Part shown: one piece after another, positions 35,625 through 43,900 of the stretch
Layout: each line of letters begins with the position of its first letter
How positions within the stretch are numbered: the first letter of the stretch is position 1
DNA from: Gaiellasilicea sp033857955
Lineage (GTDB): Bacteria > Actinomycetota > Thermoleophilia > Gaiellales > Gaiellaceae
Direction of reading: 5' to 3'
DNA length: 64,000 nucleotides
Assembly: GCA_033857955.1 (NCBI GenBank)
Contig: JAWVCW010000028.1
Coordinates: 1 to 64,000 of the forward strand
Notes under the pieces: generated by a model
The model's input: the letters and a program-made list of their open reading frames with translations, nothing else
Database searches by the model: none
Told to the model about the DNA's origin: nothing
Position numbers and translations under genes: made by a program

Positions 35625-36107
35625 ATGCCGAAGCCGCTGTGGGCGCCGTGGCGCCTCGAGTACGTCACCCACGCCGACGAGCAGCCCGGATGCGTCCTCT
35701 GCGCGGAGGCCGCAGGCGAGGTCGAAAAGACACTCGTCGTCCACCGAGGCGAGCGAGCGTTTGCCTTCCTGAACAAGTTCCCGTACTCGTCGGGCCACCT
35801 ACTGGTCGCCCCGTACGAGCATCTGGGCGAGCTCGGGGCGCTGGACGACGACACCGCGCTCGAGATCCATCATCTCGGGTTACAGGGGATCGAGGCCCTG
35901 CGCGCCACCTACTCGCCGGCCGGCTTCAACCTGGGCTGGAACCTGGGGCGAGTCGCAGGCGCCGGGATCGTCGACCATGTGCACCTGCACGTCGTTCCCC
36001 GCTGGGCCGGCGACACGAGCTTCATGCCCGTGCTCGGAGACGTGAAGGTGCTGCCTGAGCACTTGCTCGCGACGCGCGAGCGGTTGCGCGAGGCCTGGCC
36101 GGGCTGA
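35625..36107 (+). CDS. HIT-family nucleotide hydrolase/transferase
   Basis: A 160-aa protein with the histidine triad VDHVHLHVVPRW (about 116-127) and an N-terminal CVLC zinc-like pair (about 23-26) as in actinobacterial Ap4A phosphorylase-like HIT proteins. It acts on dinucleoside polyphosphates or AMP conjugates. GAGAGGAT stands before the ATG. Confidence 0.9.
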   Translation: MPKPLWAPWRLEYVTHADEQPGCVLCAEAAGEVEKTLVVHRGERAFAFLNKFPYSSGHLLVAPYEHLGELGALDDDTALEIHHLGLQGIEALRATYSPAGFNLGWNLGRVAGAGIVDHVHLHVVPRWAGDTSFMPVLGDVKVLPEHLLATRERLREAWPG

Positions 36108-36157
36108 CCTCGTTTCTGGCCCTCATTTCTCGGCCGACCCGACCGATCATCAGTGCT

Positions 36158-39100
36158 ATGGCTCGATTCGACTTCCAGGAACTCGTCGAACGGCTGCCGC
36201 TCGTCGTGTACGTCGATCAACTCGATGCCAAGAGCTCCGCGCTCTATGTCAGCCCTCAGATTGCGGAGCTGATGGGCTACTCGCAGGAGGAGTGGCTCGC
36301 CGACCCCGACCTCTTCGCCAGCTCCCTCCATCCGGACGACTGCGAGCGGGTGCTGGCCGACATCGCCGACCGCAACGCGGGGTTGACGGGGTCGTCGACG
36401 GTTCACCTCAGCTACCGCCTGATCGCCCGCGACGGCCGAGTCGTCTGGATCCGCGACGACGAGATCGTCGTCGGCGACGAGGACGGCAGGCCGACCGCCG
36501 CGCAGGGCTACATGCAGGATGTGTCCGCGCACCAGCAGGACAGCCTACGGCTCGAGCTGCTCGTCGGCATCCTCTCGCTCGCAGCCAACGAGACCGACCC
36601 GGATGAGGTCGTCGCCGCCACAGCCGTGAATCTGGCGGCCGCGTTCGGCGACGTTCGCGTCAGCTACGTCGAGCGCCACGACGATGGTGACTTCCGGATC
36701 CGCTACACGACCGAGGAGGGCGAGCCGGAGTTCTGGAATCAGATGGAGTGGTCGACGGCCTACGTCGAGCGCCTCGAGCAGGGCGGGCCGATCGTGGTGG
36801 AGGACGTCGCACACGAAGCCTGGCTCGATCCGGTCCGCGCCCGGCTCGTCGAGCGCGACGTGGTCTCCTTCGTCGACGTGCCGCTGCTCCGAAACGGAAA
36901 GCTGACGGGTGTCCTCTGGTTCAACAGCGGCACTGCCCGAAAGTGGCAGAAGCACGACGTCTCGATCCTCGTCGACGTCGCCGGCCAGCTCGCCATCGTG
37001 CTCGCGAGCGCCCGCGCGCGCGAGCATCGGGTGCGCGCCGAGCTCGACCTCCGCAACCGTGACGCGATCCTGGAGGCCGTGAGCCGATCGGCCGAGGGCT
37101 TCCTCGCTCATCCGAGCCTCGAGGACGCAATGGCAGACCTGATACGGGTCCTCGGTGAGGCAACCGGCGCAAGCCGCGCCTACGTGTTCGAGAACGTCGC
37201 CCGAGACGGATCGGCGCCGCTGGCGACCAGGCGCGTGCACTGGTCCAAGTCCGGCTGGGAGACGATGGTCGACGACTCCAGGTTCGGGCATCTCCAACCT
37301 GCCCCCCACTTCCCGCGCTGGGCCGAGCTGATGGAGCGCGGTGAGGTGATCAACAGCATCTTGCGCGACCTGCCGACCGACGAGCGCGAAACGTTGGCGG
37401 TGGTCGAGTGCCTCTCGATCATGGCGGTCCCGGTCTTCGTCGAAGGAGCTTGGTGGGGGTTCATCGGGTTCGAGGACTGCGAGCGGGAACGCGACTGGAG
37501 CTCAGCCGAGACCGACGCCCTACGCGCTGCGGCCGGCCTCATTGCCGCTGCGATCGGCCGCGACCACGCCGAGAGCGACCTGCGCCGCCGCGATGCGATC
37601 CTCGAGGCCGTCAGCCACGGTGCCCGCGAGCTCGTCGCCGCCCCGAGCTGGCGCGACGCCGCTCCCCGCTTCCTGCAGAAGCTCGGCGAAGCATCCGCTG
37701 CGAGCCGTACCTATCTATTCGAGAACGGGGTCCGCGAGGACGGCCGGCGAATCGCGAGCCAGCGCTTCGAGTGGGTCGCGGCGGGCATTGCGCCCGAGCT
37801 CGACAACCCGGTCATGCAGGACATGTGCTTCGAGGACGTCGGACTGGGACGGCTCGCCGAGATCAACTCTCGGAACGAGTTGTTCATGTGCAAGGTGAGG
37901 GAACTGCCCGCCTCTGAGCGCGGCCTCTTCGCGGACCAGGGGATCAAGGCACTGGTGACCGTCCCGATCTTCGTCGGACGCGAATGGTGGGGCCACATCG
38001 GCTTCGACGACTGCGTGACTGAGCGCGAGTGGAGCCCCGCGGAGATCGACGCCTTGCGGACGGCCTCCAGCCTGATTGCTGCCGCGATCGAGCGTGAGCG
38101 CTCCGAGGCGATCCTGCGGGAGCAAGAGCAGAAGCTGCGCGCGGTCTTCGACATGGCGATCGACGCGATCTTCATCACCAACGACGACCGGCGATACGTC
38201 GACGTCAATCCCGCGGCGTGCGAGTACTACGGCGTCGCGAAGCGCGACCTGATCGGCCGCAAGGTCGAGGACTTCCTGCCTCCCCACAGGTCTGCGACCA
38301 TCGAGGAGGACTGGGCGGCGTTCCTGCAGGGCGGCCCGATTCGCGCCGAGTGGGAGACTCAGATGATCGACGGCACGATCCAGGTCGCCGACGCCTCTGC
38401 GCGACCGAACTTCCTCCCGGGCCTGCACATCGCGTTCTTCCGCGACATCACCGAGCGGAAGCGGCTCGAGGCGGAGCTCCTGAACGCGCAGAAGCTGGAG
38501 AGCCTCGGCCGACTCGCGGGGGGCGTCGCGCACGACTTCAACAACCTGCTCACCGGCATCACCGGCTACGCGTCTCTGCTGCTCGAGCGCACGGGCGACG
38601 ACGCCGAGCTCCACCGTGACCTCGGCGAGATCAAGCGCGCCGCCGACCGTGCCGCCGAGCTGACGAAGCAGCTGCTCGCGTTCGGCCGCCGGCAGGTGCT
38701 GCAGCCCCGCGCGCTCGATCTGAACTCCGTCGTGACCGAGGTCGGCGCGCTGCTGCAGCGCCTGCTCGGCGACCACGTCGAGCTGGACATCCTGCTTGCG
38801 CCGGCGCTCGACACGGTCCGTGCCGATCCGGGCCAGATCGAGCAGGTGATCGTCAATCTCGTCGTCAACGCCCGCGACGCGATGCCAGACGGCGGCAAGC
38901 TGACGATCCGCACCCGCGACGCCGACGACGCCTTCGTCGAGCTGTCGGTCTCCGACACCGGTCTCGGCATGGACGAGTTGACGCGTGCCCAGATCTTCGA
39001 GCCGTTCTTCACGACGCGCGAACAGGGCGCCGGCCTCGGTCTCGCCTCCGTCTATGGGATCGTCCAGCAGAGCGGTGGCGACGTCACCGTCGAGAGCGCA

Positions 39101-39559
39101 CCCGGCCAGGGCTCGACCTTCACCGTCCGGCTGCCGCGGGTGCTCGAGCTCGCGGAGACTCCTCCGGCCGCGCCCGAGCCGGCACCCAGCCCAGGCTCGG
39201 AGACGATTCTGCTCGTCGAGGACGAGGACGTCGTCCGCGAACTGACGCGCCGCGTGCTCGAGCGGCAGGGTTACACCGTGCTCGCGTGCGCAAACGGCAT
39301 GGAGGCGGTCGCGCTCGCGCAAGAGAACGACCGCTCGATCGACCTGCTGCTGACAGACGTCGTGATGCCGGGCATGCGGGGCTACGAGGTCGCGAAGAGG
39401 GTCGCGGACACGCGCCCCGAGATCAAGATCCTCTACATGTCCGGTTACGCGGAGGAGGCGCTCGTCGGCCGCCCCGCGATTGCGGGGAGCGCCCTGATCG
39501 AAAAGCCGTTCGCCGTGGACGCGCTTGCCCGGCGCGTCCGCGAGTCGCTCGAGTCCTAA
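36158..39559 (+). CDS. Hybrid sensor histidine kinase: PAS-GAF-GAF-GAF-PAS-HisKA-HATPase-REC
   Basis: An 1133-aa soluble kinase. Domains in order: PAS (about 1-125), GAF (about 130-290), two closely related GAF-type units (about 305-470 and 475-640), PAS (about 665-775), HisKA with His in GGVAHDFNNLL (about 785-800), HATPase (VNLVVNARDAMPDGG, SDTGLGMD, GAGLGLASVYGI), and a C-terminal receiver with Asp in LLLTDVVMPGM (about 1065). No membrane segment is present. The HDFNNLL box is typical of hybrid kinases with attached REC. The two similar GAF units look like an internal duplication. The separate output regulator is unknown. It ends 28 nt before tRNA-Gly. Confidence 0.92.
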   Translation: MARFDFQELVERLPLVVYVDQLDAKSSALYVSPQIAELMGYSQEEWLADPDLFASSLHPDDCERVLADIADRNAGLTGSSTVHLSYRLIARDGRVVWIRDDEIVVGDEDGRPTAAQGYMQDVSAHQQDSLRLELLVGILSLAANETDPDEVVAATAVNLAAAFGDVRVSYVERHDDGDFRIRYTTEEGEPEFWNQMEWSTAYVERLEQGGPIVVEDVAHEAWLDPVRARLVERDVVSFVDVPLLRNGKLTGVLWFNSGTARKWQKHDVSILVDVAGQLAIVLASARAREHRVRAELDLRNRDAILEAVSRSAEGFLAHPSLEDAMADLIRVLGEATGASRAYVFENVARDGSAPLATRRVHWSKSGWETMVDDSRFGHLQPAPHFPRWAELMERGEVINSILRDLPTDERETLAVVECLSIMAVPVFVEGAWWGFIGFEDCERERDWSSAETDALRAAAGLIAAAIGRDHAESDLRRRDAILEAVSHGARELVAAPSWRDAAPRFLQKLGEASAASRTYLFENGVREDGRRIASQRFEWVAAGIAPELDNPVMQDMCFEDVGLGRLAEINSRNELFMCKVRELPASERGLFADQGIKALVTVPIFVGREWWGHIGFDDCVTEREWSPAEIDALRTASSLIAAAIERERSEAILREQEQKLRAVFDMAIDAIFITNDDRRYVDVNPAACEYYGVAKRDLIGRKVEDFLPPHRSATIEEDWAAFLQGGPIRAEWETQMIDGTIQVADASARPNFLPGLHIAFFRDITERKRLEAELLNAQKLESLGRLAGGVAHDFNNLLTGITGYASLLLERTGDDAELHRDLGEIKRAADRAAELTKQLLAFGRRQVLQPRALDLNSVVTEVGALLQRLLGDHVELDILLAPALDTVRADPGQIEQVIVNLVVNARDAMPDGGKLTIRTRDADDAFVELSVSDTGLGMDELTRAQIFEPFFTTREQGAGLGLASVYGIVQQSGGDVTVESAPGQGSTFTVRLPRVLELAETPPAAPEPAPSPGSETILLVEDEDVVRELTRRVLERQGYTVLACANGMEAVALAQENDRSIDLLLTDVVMPGMRGYEVAKRVADTRPEIKILYMSGYAEEALVGRPAIAGSALIEKPFAVDALARRVRESLES

Positions 39560-39587
39560 CCCGCGGCCGCGCTAGAATCCGACCCAC

Positions 39588-39660
39588 GCGGGCGTAGCTC
39601 AGTTGGTAGAGCATCAGCTTCCCAAGCTGAGGGTCGTGGGTTCGAGCCCCATCGCCCGCT
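39588..39660 (+). tRNA. tRNA-Gly (anticodon CCC), island integration site
   Basis: A 73-nt cloverleaf: acceptor GCGGGCG / CGCCCGC, anticodon stem TCAGC / GCTGA with loop TTCCCAA, and T-loop GTTCGAGCC. A TAGAAT box lies 10 nt upstream. Its 3' half is repeated exactly 3,659 bp downstream, so this intact gene marks the left end of a genomic island. Confidence 0.95.
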
Positions 39661-39662
39661 TC
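39614..39662 (+). repeat. Attachment site, left copy (49-bp direct repeat)
   Basis: Identical over 49 bp to 43273-43321. It runs from the anticodon stem of tRNA-Gly to 2 nt past its 3' end. The bases just outside differ at both ends. This is the usual crossover core of tyrosine recombinases that target tRNA genes. Confidence 0.92.
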
Positions 39663-39666
39663 GACG

Positions 39667-39690
39667 AAAACCCCGCTCAGGTGGGGTTTT
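39667..39690 (+). terminator. Intrinsic terminator after tRNA-Gly
   Basis: Stem AAAACCCC / GGGGTTTT with an 8-nt loop, then CCTTTTG. It lies just inside the left end of the island and ends the tRNA transcript. Confidence 0.85.
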
Positions 39691-39721
39691 CCTTTTGACT
39701 AGCAAAGATCGTTGAGATCAT

Positions 39722-39744
39722 GCTGCTAAGCATCTGCTAAGGAA
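39722..39744 (+). repeat. Island-end repeat, left copy
   Basis: GCTGCTAA, 3 nt, TCTGCTAAGGAA. It matches 20 of 23 bases of the motif at 43126-43148, in the same orientation. Each copy holds two CTGCTAA units 11 nt apart. Probably arm-type binding sites of a recombinase. Confidence 0.65.
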
Positions 39745-39795
39745 TTCACCGCGTAGGGCTCGGACTCGCCGCGGGCGGTCGTACGTATAGGAGGA

Positions 39796-40725
39796 GTGCG
39801 TACGCTCGCAACTGCTGCCGCCCTGCTGTTCGCGCTCGTGGTGGTGACATCGGCGCGCGCCGGCGGAGTTCCAGTGCAACTCGCCGCTACCAGCAACGCC
39901 GTATGGGCGGTGAGCGATTCCGGCCTGAGCGTTTTCGACACGCGCAAGCAGAGGAGCGTTGTTGTCGTGCCTCGGACCCCATACCCGTACACCACGCGTC
40001 TCGCTGTTTCAGGCCGTTCGGTCTGGGTAGCGAGCATCGCCAACGGCTATATCAGCGGCGCAGTCTCGCGGATCGACGCACGAACGCAGCGCGCGACGAC
40101 GATGCTGTGGCTTCCCCATCAGCCGGTCTGGGATCTCTGTGCAGGTGGCGGCCTGGTCTGGGCGCTGTATGGGCAGGGGAACAACACTCGACTTGCGCGC
40201 TTCGGCCCCGCAGCGCATCCGAACTTCACGGCACTACACGCAAGGGCGAGCTGGTGCGGAGCCGACAAGTCAGGCGTGTGGATCACGACCGCCGATGGAC
40301 GGCTGCTGCACGTCGATCCGAAGACCGACGCGATCACAAACATTGCGAAGATTCGTGGCGCATTCACCATCGAAGCCGGAGGCGGCAGTGTCTGGGTCGG
40401 AGCAGGCGCGGGCGTCGCCCGCTTCGACGAGCGCAGCCGGCGCGTGCAGACCTTCGCCACCGGGAGCACGGTCGAGGCACTGGCGATCGGCGCCAACCGC
40501 ATCTGGGTTCTGACCACCAACCGGCGTGGGCGAAGCACGCTGCTTCGCCTTGACCCGGCCACCGGTCACGTCCAAGCCCGGCAACGGCTCGCAGGCTCAC
40601 CGACGGACATCCACGAGAGCGACGCTCACGTCTGGGTCGGCGGACTCGACGCAGGACGAACGCCGACCCTATGGGCCGTCGAGCCCAACACGCTCAACGT
40701 GCGCCGCGTCCTGTCGCTCGGGTAG
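39796..40725 (+). CDS. Exported beta-propeller-like protein
   Basis: A 309-aa protein with a cleavable-type signal peptide (LATAAALLFALVVVTSARAGG) and repeated W/V-x-V-W-x-A/V blocks (NAVWAVSD, RSVWVASI, GLVWALYG, SGVWITTA, GSVWVGAG, NRIWVLTT, AHVWVGGL), i.e. six or seven blades. This resembles YncE/Vgb-like propellers that bind ligands or act as scaffolds. Function unknown. The start is GTG 39796. It is the first gene inside the tRNA-Gly island, and its GC looks lower than that of the neighbours. Confidence 0.75.
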   Translation: MRTLATAAALLFALVVVTSARAGGVPVQLAATSNAVWAVSDSGLSVFDTRKQRSVVVVPRTPYPYTTRLAVSGRSVWVASIANGYISGAVSRIDARTQRATTMLWLPHQPVWDLCAGGGLVWALYGQGNNTRLARFGPAAHPNFTALHARASWCGADKSGVWITTADGRLLHVDPKTDAITNIAKIRGAFTIEAGGGSVWVGAGAGVARFDERSRRVQTFATGSTVEALAIGANRIWVLTTNRRGRSTLLRLDPATGHVQARQRLAGSPTDIHESDAHVWVGGLDAGRTPTLWAVEPNTLNVRRVLSLG

Positions 40726-40976
40726 CCACCCCGTCGGCGCACGGGACACGGTCAGCCGCGACCGTTCCGGTACAACTGTGACCAGGGCCATCGCTTCGCC
40801 GCCTGGGCCACCATCTCACTGAGAACGACAGTGAGTCCGGGAATGTCCCCTGAGCGGACCGGATCAGTCGGCTCGCTCAATCCCTGTCCCCTCGTAGTAG
40901 AGTGGTCTTCGTTCTCGTCTTCGGCTCGGAGGCTCGGGCTGTTCCGCCGGACGCCTAGGCAGGCTAGAGTTCGTGC
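40726..40976. other. Non-coding gap in the island
   Basis: About 250 nt between the propeller gene and the thioredoxin gene. No convincing gene is seen. GTAGTAGAGTGG near 40900 and TAGAGT at 40965-40970 are possible -10 boxes for the downstream gene. Confidence 0.5.
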
Positions 40977-41525
40977 GTGAACCGGCTCCGCTTGAGCGGT
41001 CAGATCGCTGCGGTTGCCGTCGTCATCTCGCTCCTGGGGCTCTTGGCGTGGAAGCTCGCGCAGGGCGAGAGCGTGGTGACCAGCCAATTGAAGCGTGGAG
41101 GTACTCCGACCGCGCCTGTGTTCTCACTAGATCGGCTGGACGGCGCCGGCGAACTGGCCCTCTCTTCGCTACGCGGGAAGACCGTCGTCCTTAACTTCTG
41201 GGCTTCCTACTGTGGACCGTGCAAGGAGGAGACACCCCTCCTGCAGGAGGCTTGGACGAGTTGGCGCGACAAGGGTGTCGTTTTCGTGGGTGTCGACCTT
41301 CAGGACGTCCGTAGCGACGCACGGGCGTTCATGCGTCGCTACGACGTCACGTACCCAAACGTTCACGACGGCACCGGTTGGACAATCGGCCGCTACGGGG
41401 TGACCGGATACCCCGAGACCTACTTCATCGATGCGCGAGGCCGCGTGAGATACCGCATCGTCGGAGCCGTCCGTACTCGCCACGAACTGGACGACGCGAT
41501 CGAGCGGGCACGCCGACCGGCCTAA
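40977..41525 (+). CDS. TlpA/ResA-type membrane-anchored thioredoxin
   Basis: A 182-aa protein with an N-terminal membrane anchor (IAAVAVVISLLGLLAWKLA) and a thioredoxin fold outside the membrane. The active site is NFWASYCGPCKEE (Cys pair about 79-82), and the cis-Pro region GVTGYPETYFID is present. Such proteins reduce disulphides in cytochrome c maturation or other exported proteins. The start is GTG 40977, 6 nt after a TAGAGT box, so it is probably leaderless. It is cargo of the island. Confidence 0.85.
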   Translation: MNRLRLSGQIAAVAVVISLLGLLAWKLAQGESVVTSQLKRGGTPTAPVFSLDRLDGAGELALSSLRGKTVVLNFWASYCGPCKEETPLLQEAWTSWRDKGVVFVGVDLQDVRSDARAFMRRYDVTYPNVHDGTGWTIGRYGVTGYPETYFIDARGRVRYRIVGAVRTRHELDDAIERARRPA

Positions 41526-41722
41526 CGCGGCAGAAGCGGTGACGAGGACGCCGCGCGGAGCGGAGCGCGTGGGCTGGGCCAAGGTGCTCTCGCCCGAGCG
41601 CAGTCGGGGCCGCAGCGCGTCGGCTCAGCCCAACGGTCAAGCAATACCTAAGGGTAGCGCCAGCCAATGTGCGCGGCGAAGCCGACCAAGTAGATCCGCG
41701 AGACCCATGCCCGCCCGCTCGG

Positions 41723-43066
41723 CTATGCGGCGAGGTCGATGTGCGACCCCGGCGACCAGACCGTGCGCTCGTTGGCGAAGCCAACAATCGGCGCCTTCTC
41801 GATGTCCACCCACTCGCGCGTCTTCCCGCTGCGGAGGATCCAGTCGGAAAGCTCGACCAGCGTTTCCACCGTCATCAGCTCATGCAGCATTTGCTCGCGG
41901 ACGTACGCGGGCATGAGAAAGCCGCGGAAGCCCCGGCGCGCCTCGAGGAAGTGCGTTGCGCTCGTGGGTGTGAGGGTGAACGACGCGCGCATGCCGTGCT
42001 CATTGAAGCGCAGGCCGAGCAGCTCGGTGTTCAGATGAACGCTCACGTCGACGAAGCCCAACAGGAGGTCGGCGATGTCTTCAGCGGCCAGCGGGAAGAT
42101 CGACGTCGGTGCGAGCTCGACAACCGGGTTGCCTCGGTCGCGGATGCGCGAGACGCTCGACATGCCAACTAGGACGAGCCGGTCGCCACCGCTCCAAGCG
42201 AGCTCGCGGAGGGCACGCCCGGCGAGCAGTTCGACATGTTCTTCGTGATCGCCCCAGTGCCGGTAGTCGACGTGGACGAAGTGGCAGTCGAGCCTCCTGT
42301 TGGCGTACCCGCAGTGCTTCGCCGTGGCGATCAGCTCCGCGAGCTCACCGATGTGCGTGCGGAACTCGGTCTGGACGATGAAGCGGCGCGCGCGAATCAT
42401 CTCGATCGACTCCTTGATGCGCGCGACCTGCTTCGAGCCGCGGCCCATGCCGGCCTTCACCTCGATCGGGTGCGGGAACGGCGAGCCGTCCTCGAGGCTG
42501 ATCGCGGTGATGTCGCCGCGCCTGAGGACGTTCGTCGTGTCGTTGTGGAACGTGAGCAGGCCGAACCGCTCCTCGACGAGATCAAGCGCCGCGAGTTCGG
42601 CGGCGAAGCCTTTGTCGTCCGCGTGGTGGGCGACCGGCTCCTCCTTGCCGAGGATCGAGATGGTCGTCCGGTCGAACTCGAATGCGCGCCAGACCATGCC
42701 GTCGGCCAGTACGCGCGTCGCATGCTGAAGAGCACGCGCGACCGCTTCCGCGTGATCGGCGCCCCGGAGGATGCGCTGTGCGGCCGCAAGTTCGAGCTTA
42801 GGCTTCGGCTCACGGCTCTTCAGCTCGTCGATCCGCGCCTTCGCCGGCGGCCGGCGCTCGGCCACGAACTCGGCCAGCGCCTTCTGCCGCGCGTTCGTGT
42901 CCAAGACGAGGTCCCGTTGCAGCAAACGAAGTTCGGTGGCCGTCGTAGCCTCCTGGAGACGGCGGATGTACGCCGCGAGGCCCTCGTGCGCCTCCTGGTA
43001 GGTCGGCGTGTTCAGGATCGCCAGCTCGCGCTCGATCTGCTTGCGGCTTGGGAAGATGCCAGGCAT
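41723..43066 (-). CDS. Putative PD-(D/E)XK nuclease-like protein, island cargo
   Basis: A 447-aa protein of no recognised family. Residues 1-120 are helical and charged. At about 150-230 the spacing fits a PD-(D/E)XK nuclease: Glu157 in a helix, Asp185 in LRRGDITAIS, Glu202-x-Lys204 in HPIEVKAG, and Gln213 followed by a helix. Residues 245-447 mix strands and helices (VHVDYRHWGDHEEH, DRLVLVGMSSVSR) with no clear match. It has no signal peptide. A lone large nuclease-like gene at the end of a tRNA-borne island suggests phage defence or DNA processing; this is inference. The start is ATG 43066 or nearby. Confidence 0.6.
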   Translation of the reverse strand: MPGIFPSRKQIERELAILNTPTYQEAHEGLAAYIRRLQEATTATELRLLQRDLVLDTNARQKALAEFVAERRPPAKARIDELKSREPKPKLELAAAQRILRGADHAEAVARALQHATRVLADGMVWRAFEFDRTTISILGKEEPVAHHADDKGFAAELAALDLVEERFGLLTFHNDTTNVLRRGDITAISLEDGSPFPHPIEVKAGMGRGSKQVARIKESIEMIRARRFIVQTEFRTHIGELAELIATAKHCGYANRRLDCHFVHVDYRHWGDHEEHVELLAGRALRELAWSGGDRLVLVGMSSVSRIRDRGNPVVELAPTSIFPLAAEDIADLLLGFVDVSVHLNTELLGLRFNEHGMRASFTLTPTSATHFLEARRGFRGFLMPAYVREQMLHELMTVETLVELSDWILRSGKTREWVDIEKAPIVGFANERTVWSPGSHIDLAA

Positions 43067-43125
43067 GAGGTTGATGGTACGAGCAGGTCCTGTCGGAACT
43101 GTGAGGTAGCAGTGCGGAGCCCCGC

Positions 43126-43148
43126 GGCTGCTAACGCTCTGCTAAGGA
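43126..43148 (+). repeat. Island-end repeat, right copy
   Basis: GCTGCTAA, 3 nt, TCTGCTAAGGAA, the partner of 39722-39744 (three mismatches, all in the centre). It lies about 125 bp inside the right attachment site. Confidence 0.65.
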
Positions 43149-43272
43149 AACGCGCGCAATTGCTCTTCGCTCCGATTCCGGCGCAGTCCGTCTAAGTGCC
43201 CGCAAACCCGCATCAATAGCGCGCTCGAGCGGAATAGCCGGAATCAGGGCGTAACCGCCCGAACGGCTTGAT

Positions 43273-43321
43273 TCAGCTTCCCAAGCTGAGGGTCGTGGGT
43301 TCGAGCCCCATCGCCCGCTTC
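43273..43321 (+). repeat. Attachment site, right copy (3' half of tRNA-Gly)
   Basis: An exact 49-bp copy of the tRNA-Gly 3' half without the 5' half, so it is not a functional tRNA. It marks the right end of the island. A stem AACGGGC / GCCCGTT follows at 43331-43350, perhaps the original tRNA transcript end moved away by the insertion. Confidence 0.9.
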
Positions 43322-43384
43322 CACGTCTTGAACGGGCGGGCCAGCCCGTTGTAATCGCCGGCCAAAGCGACGACTATCGCACTC

Positions 43385-43678
43385 GTGGAGCACGCACGGG
43401 ACTCTTCGATTCCGTTACGCCTGGTTGAGCAGGCTATCGACTGGCCCGCTTGGATTGCAGCAGGAGCGGCGATCGCCACGCTCCTCTATCTGGTCTGGGC
43501 CCGCGGGAATGCAAAAGGCGCGCTGCGGACGCGCGCTCGACTCGCCACGGGCAGCTCATCCTCGCCATCAACGAGCAGTGGGCGTCCAGCGACGTTCAAG
43601 AGTCGGGAGAGCAGGGTAGCTCCACTCCGACCGGCCGTGGCCGCGCAGATCCAGGTAGACGATCTGTGCTTCCCGTGA
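43385..43678 (+). CDS. Possible gene remnant with one membrane segment
   Basis: A 97-aa frame from GTG 43385. The first 55 residues look protein-like (PLRLVEQAIDWPAWIAAGAA then a hydrophobic run); the rest is antisense to the broken hydrolase and low in quality. It may be the start of a membrane protein cut by rearrangement next to the island end. Low confidence. Confidence 0.25.
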   Translation: MEHARDSSIPLRLVEQAIDWPAWIAAGAAIATLLYLVWARGNAKGALRTRARLATGSSSSPSTSSGRPATFKSRESRVAPLRPAVAAQIQVDDLCFP

Positions 43679-43840
43679 GAGGCGCGCGAAGTCGGGCTTG
43701 AAATAGGAATGGTCGTACGTGCCGGGCCCGCCGTGCAGCAGCACAACCGTGGGCCGGCCGGCCATCTCCGAGCCGTCCGGCACGAGCGCCCGCCCGTCGA
43801 CGTCGAACCACAGGCGTGTCCCGTTCACCTCGACATGCAT
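43568..43840 (-). pseudogene. Alpha/beta hydrolase, N-terminal fragment
   Basis: 90 codons from ATG 43840. The first ~70 residues are a normal start of a proline-iminopeptidase-like hydrolase (oxyanion motif LLHGGPGTYDHSYF and VYLDLRGHGRSEW), then the frame turns into unrelated sequence and stops. The nucleophile elbow, acid and His are missing, so about 200 residues are lost. The break lies about 300 bp from the island's right attachment site. Confidence 0.75.
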
Positions 43841-43900
43841 GCGAACAGTCACTTTACGCCGCCGACCTGCCGGTTCTCCCGACGGCGTAGGATTGGCTGC

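Noticed and set aside
40752..41087. 111-codon minus-strand frame in the island gap
   Set aside because: It overlaps the start of the thioredoxin gene, has no motif and no ribosome binding site; possibly decayed sequence but not supportable as a gene.
43273..43321. Second tRNA-Gly gene
   Set aside because: Only the 3' half is present; there is no D-arm or 5' acceptor strand, so it is an attachment site copy.
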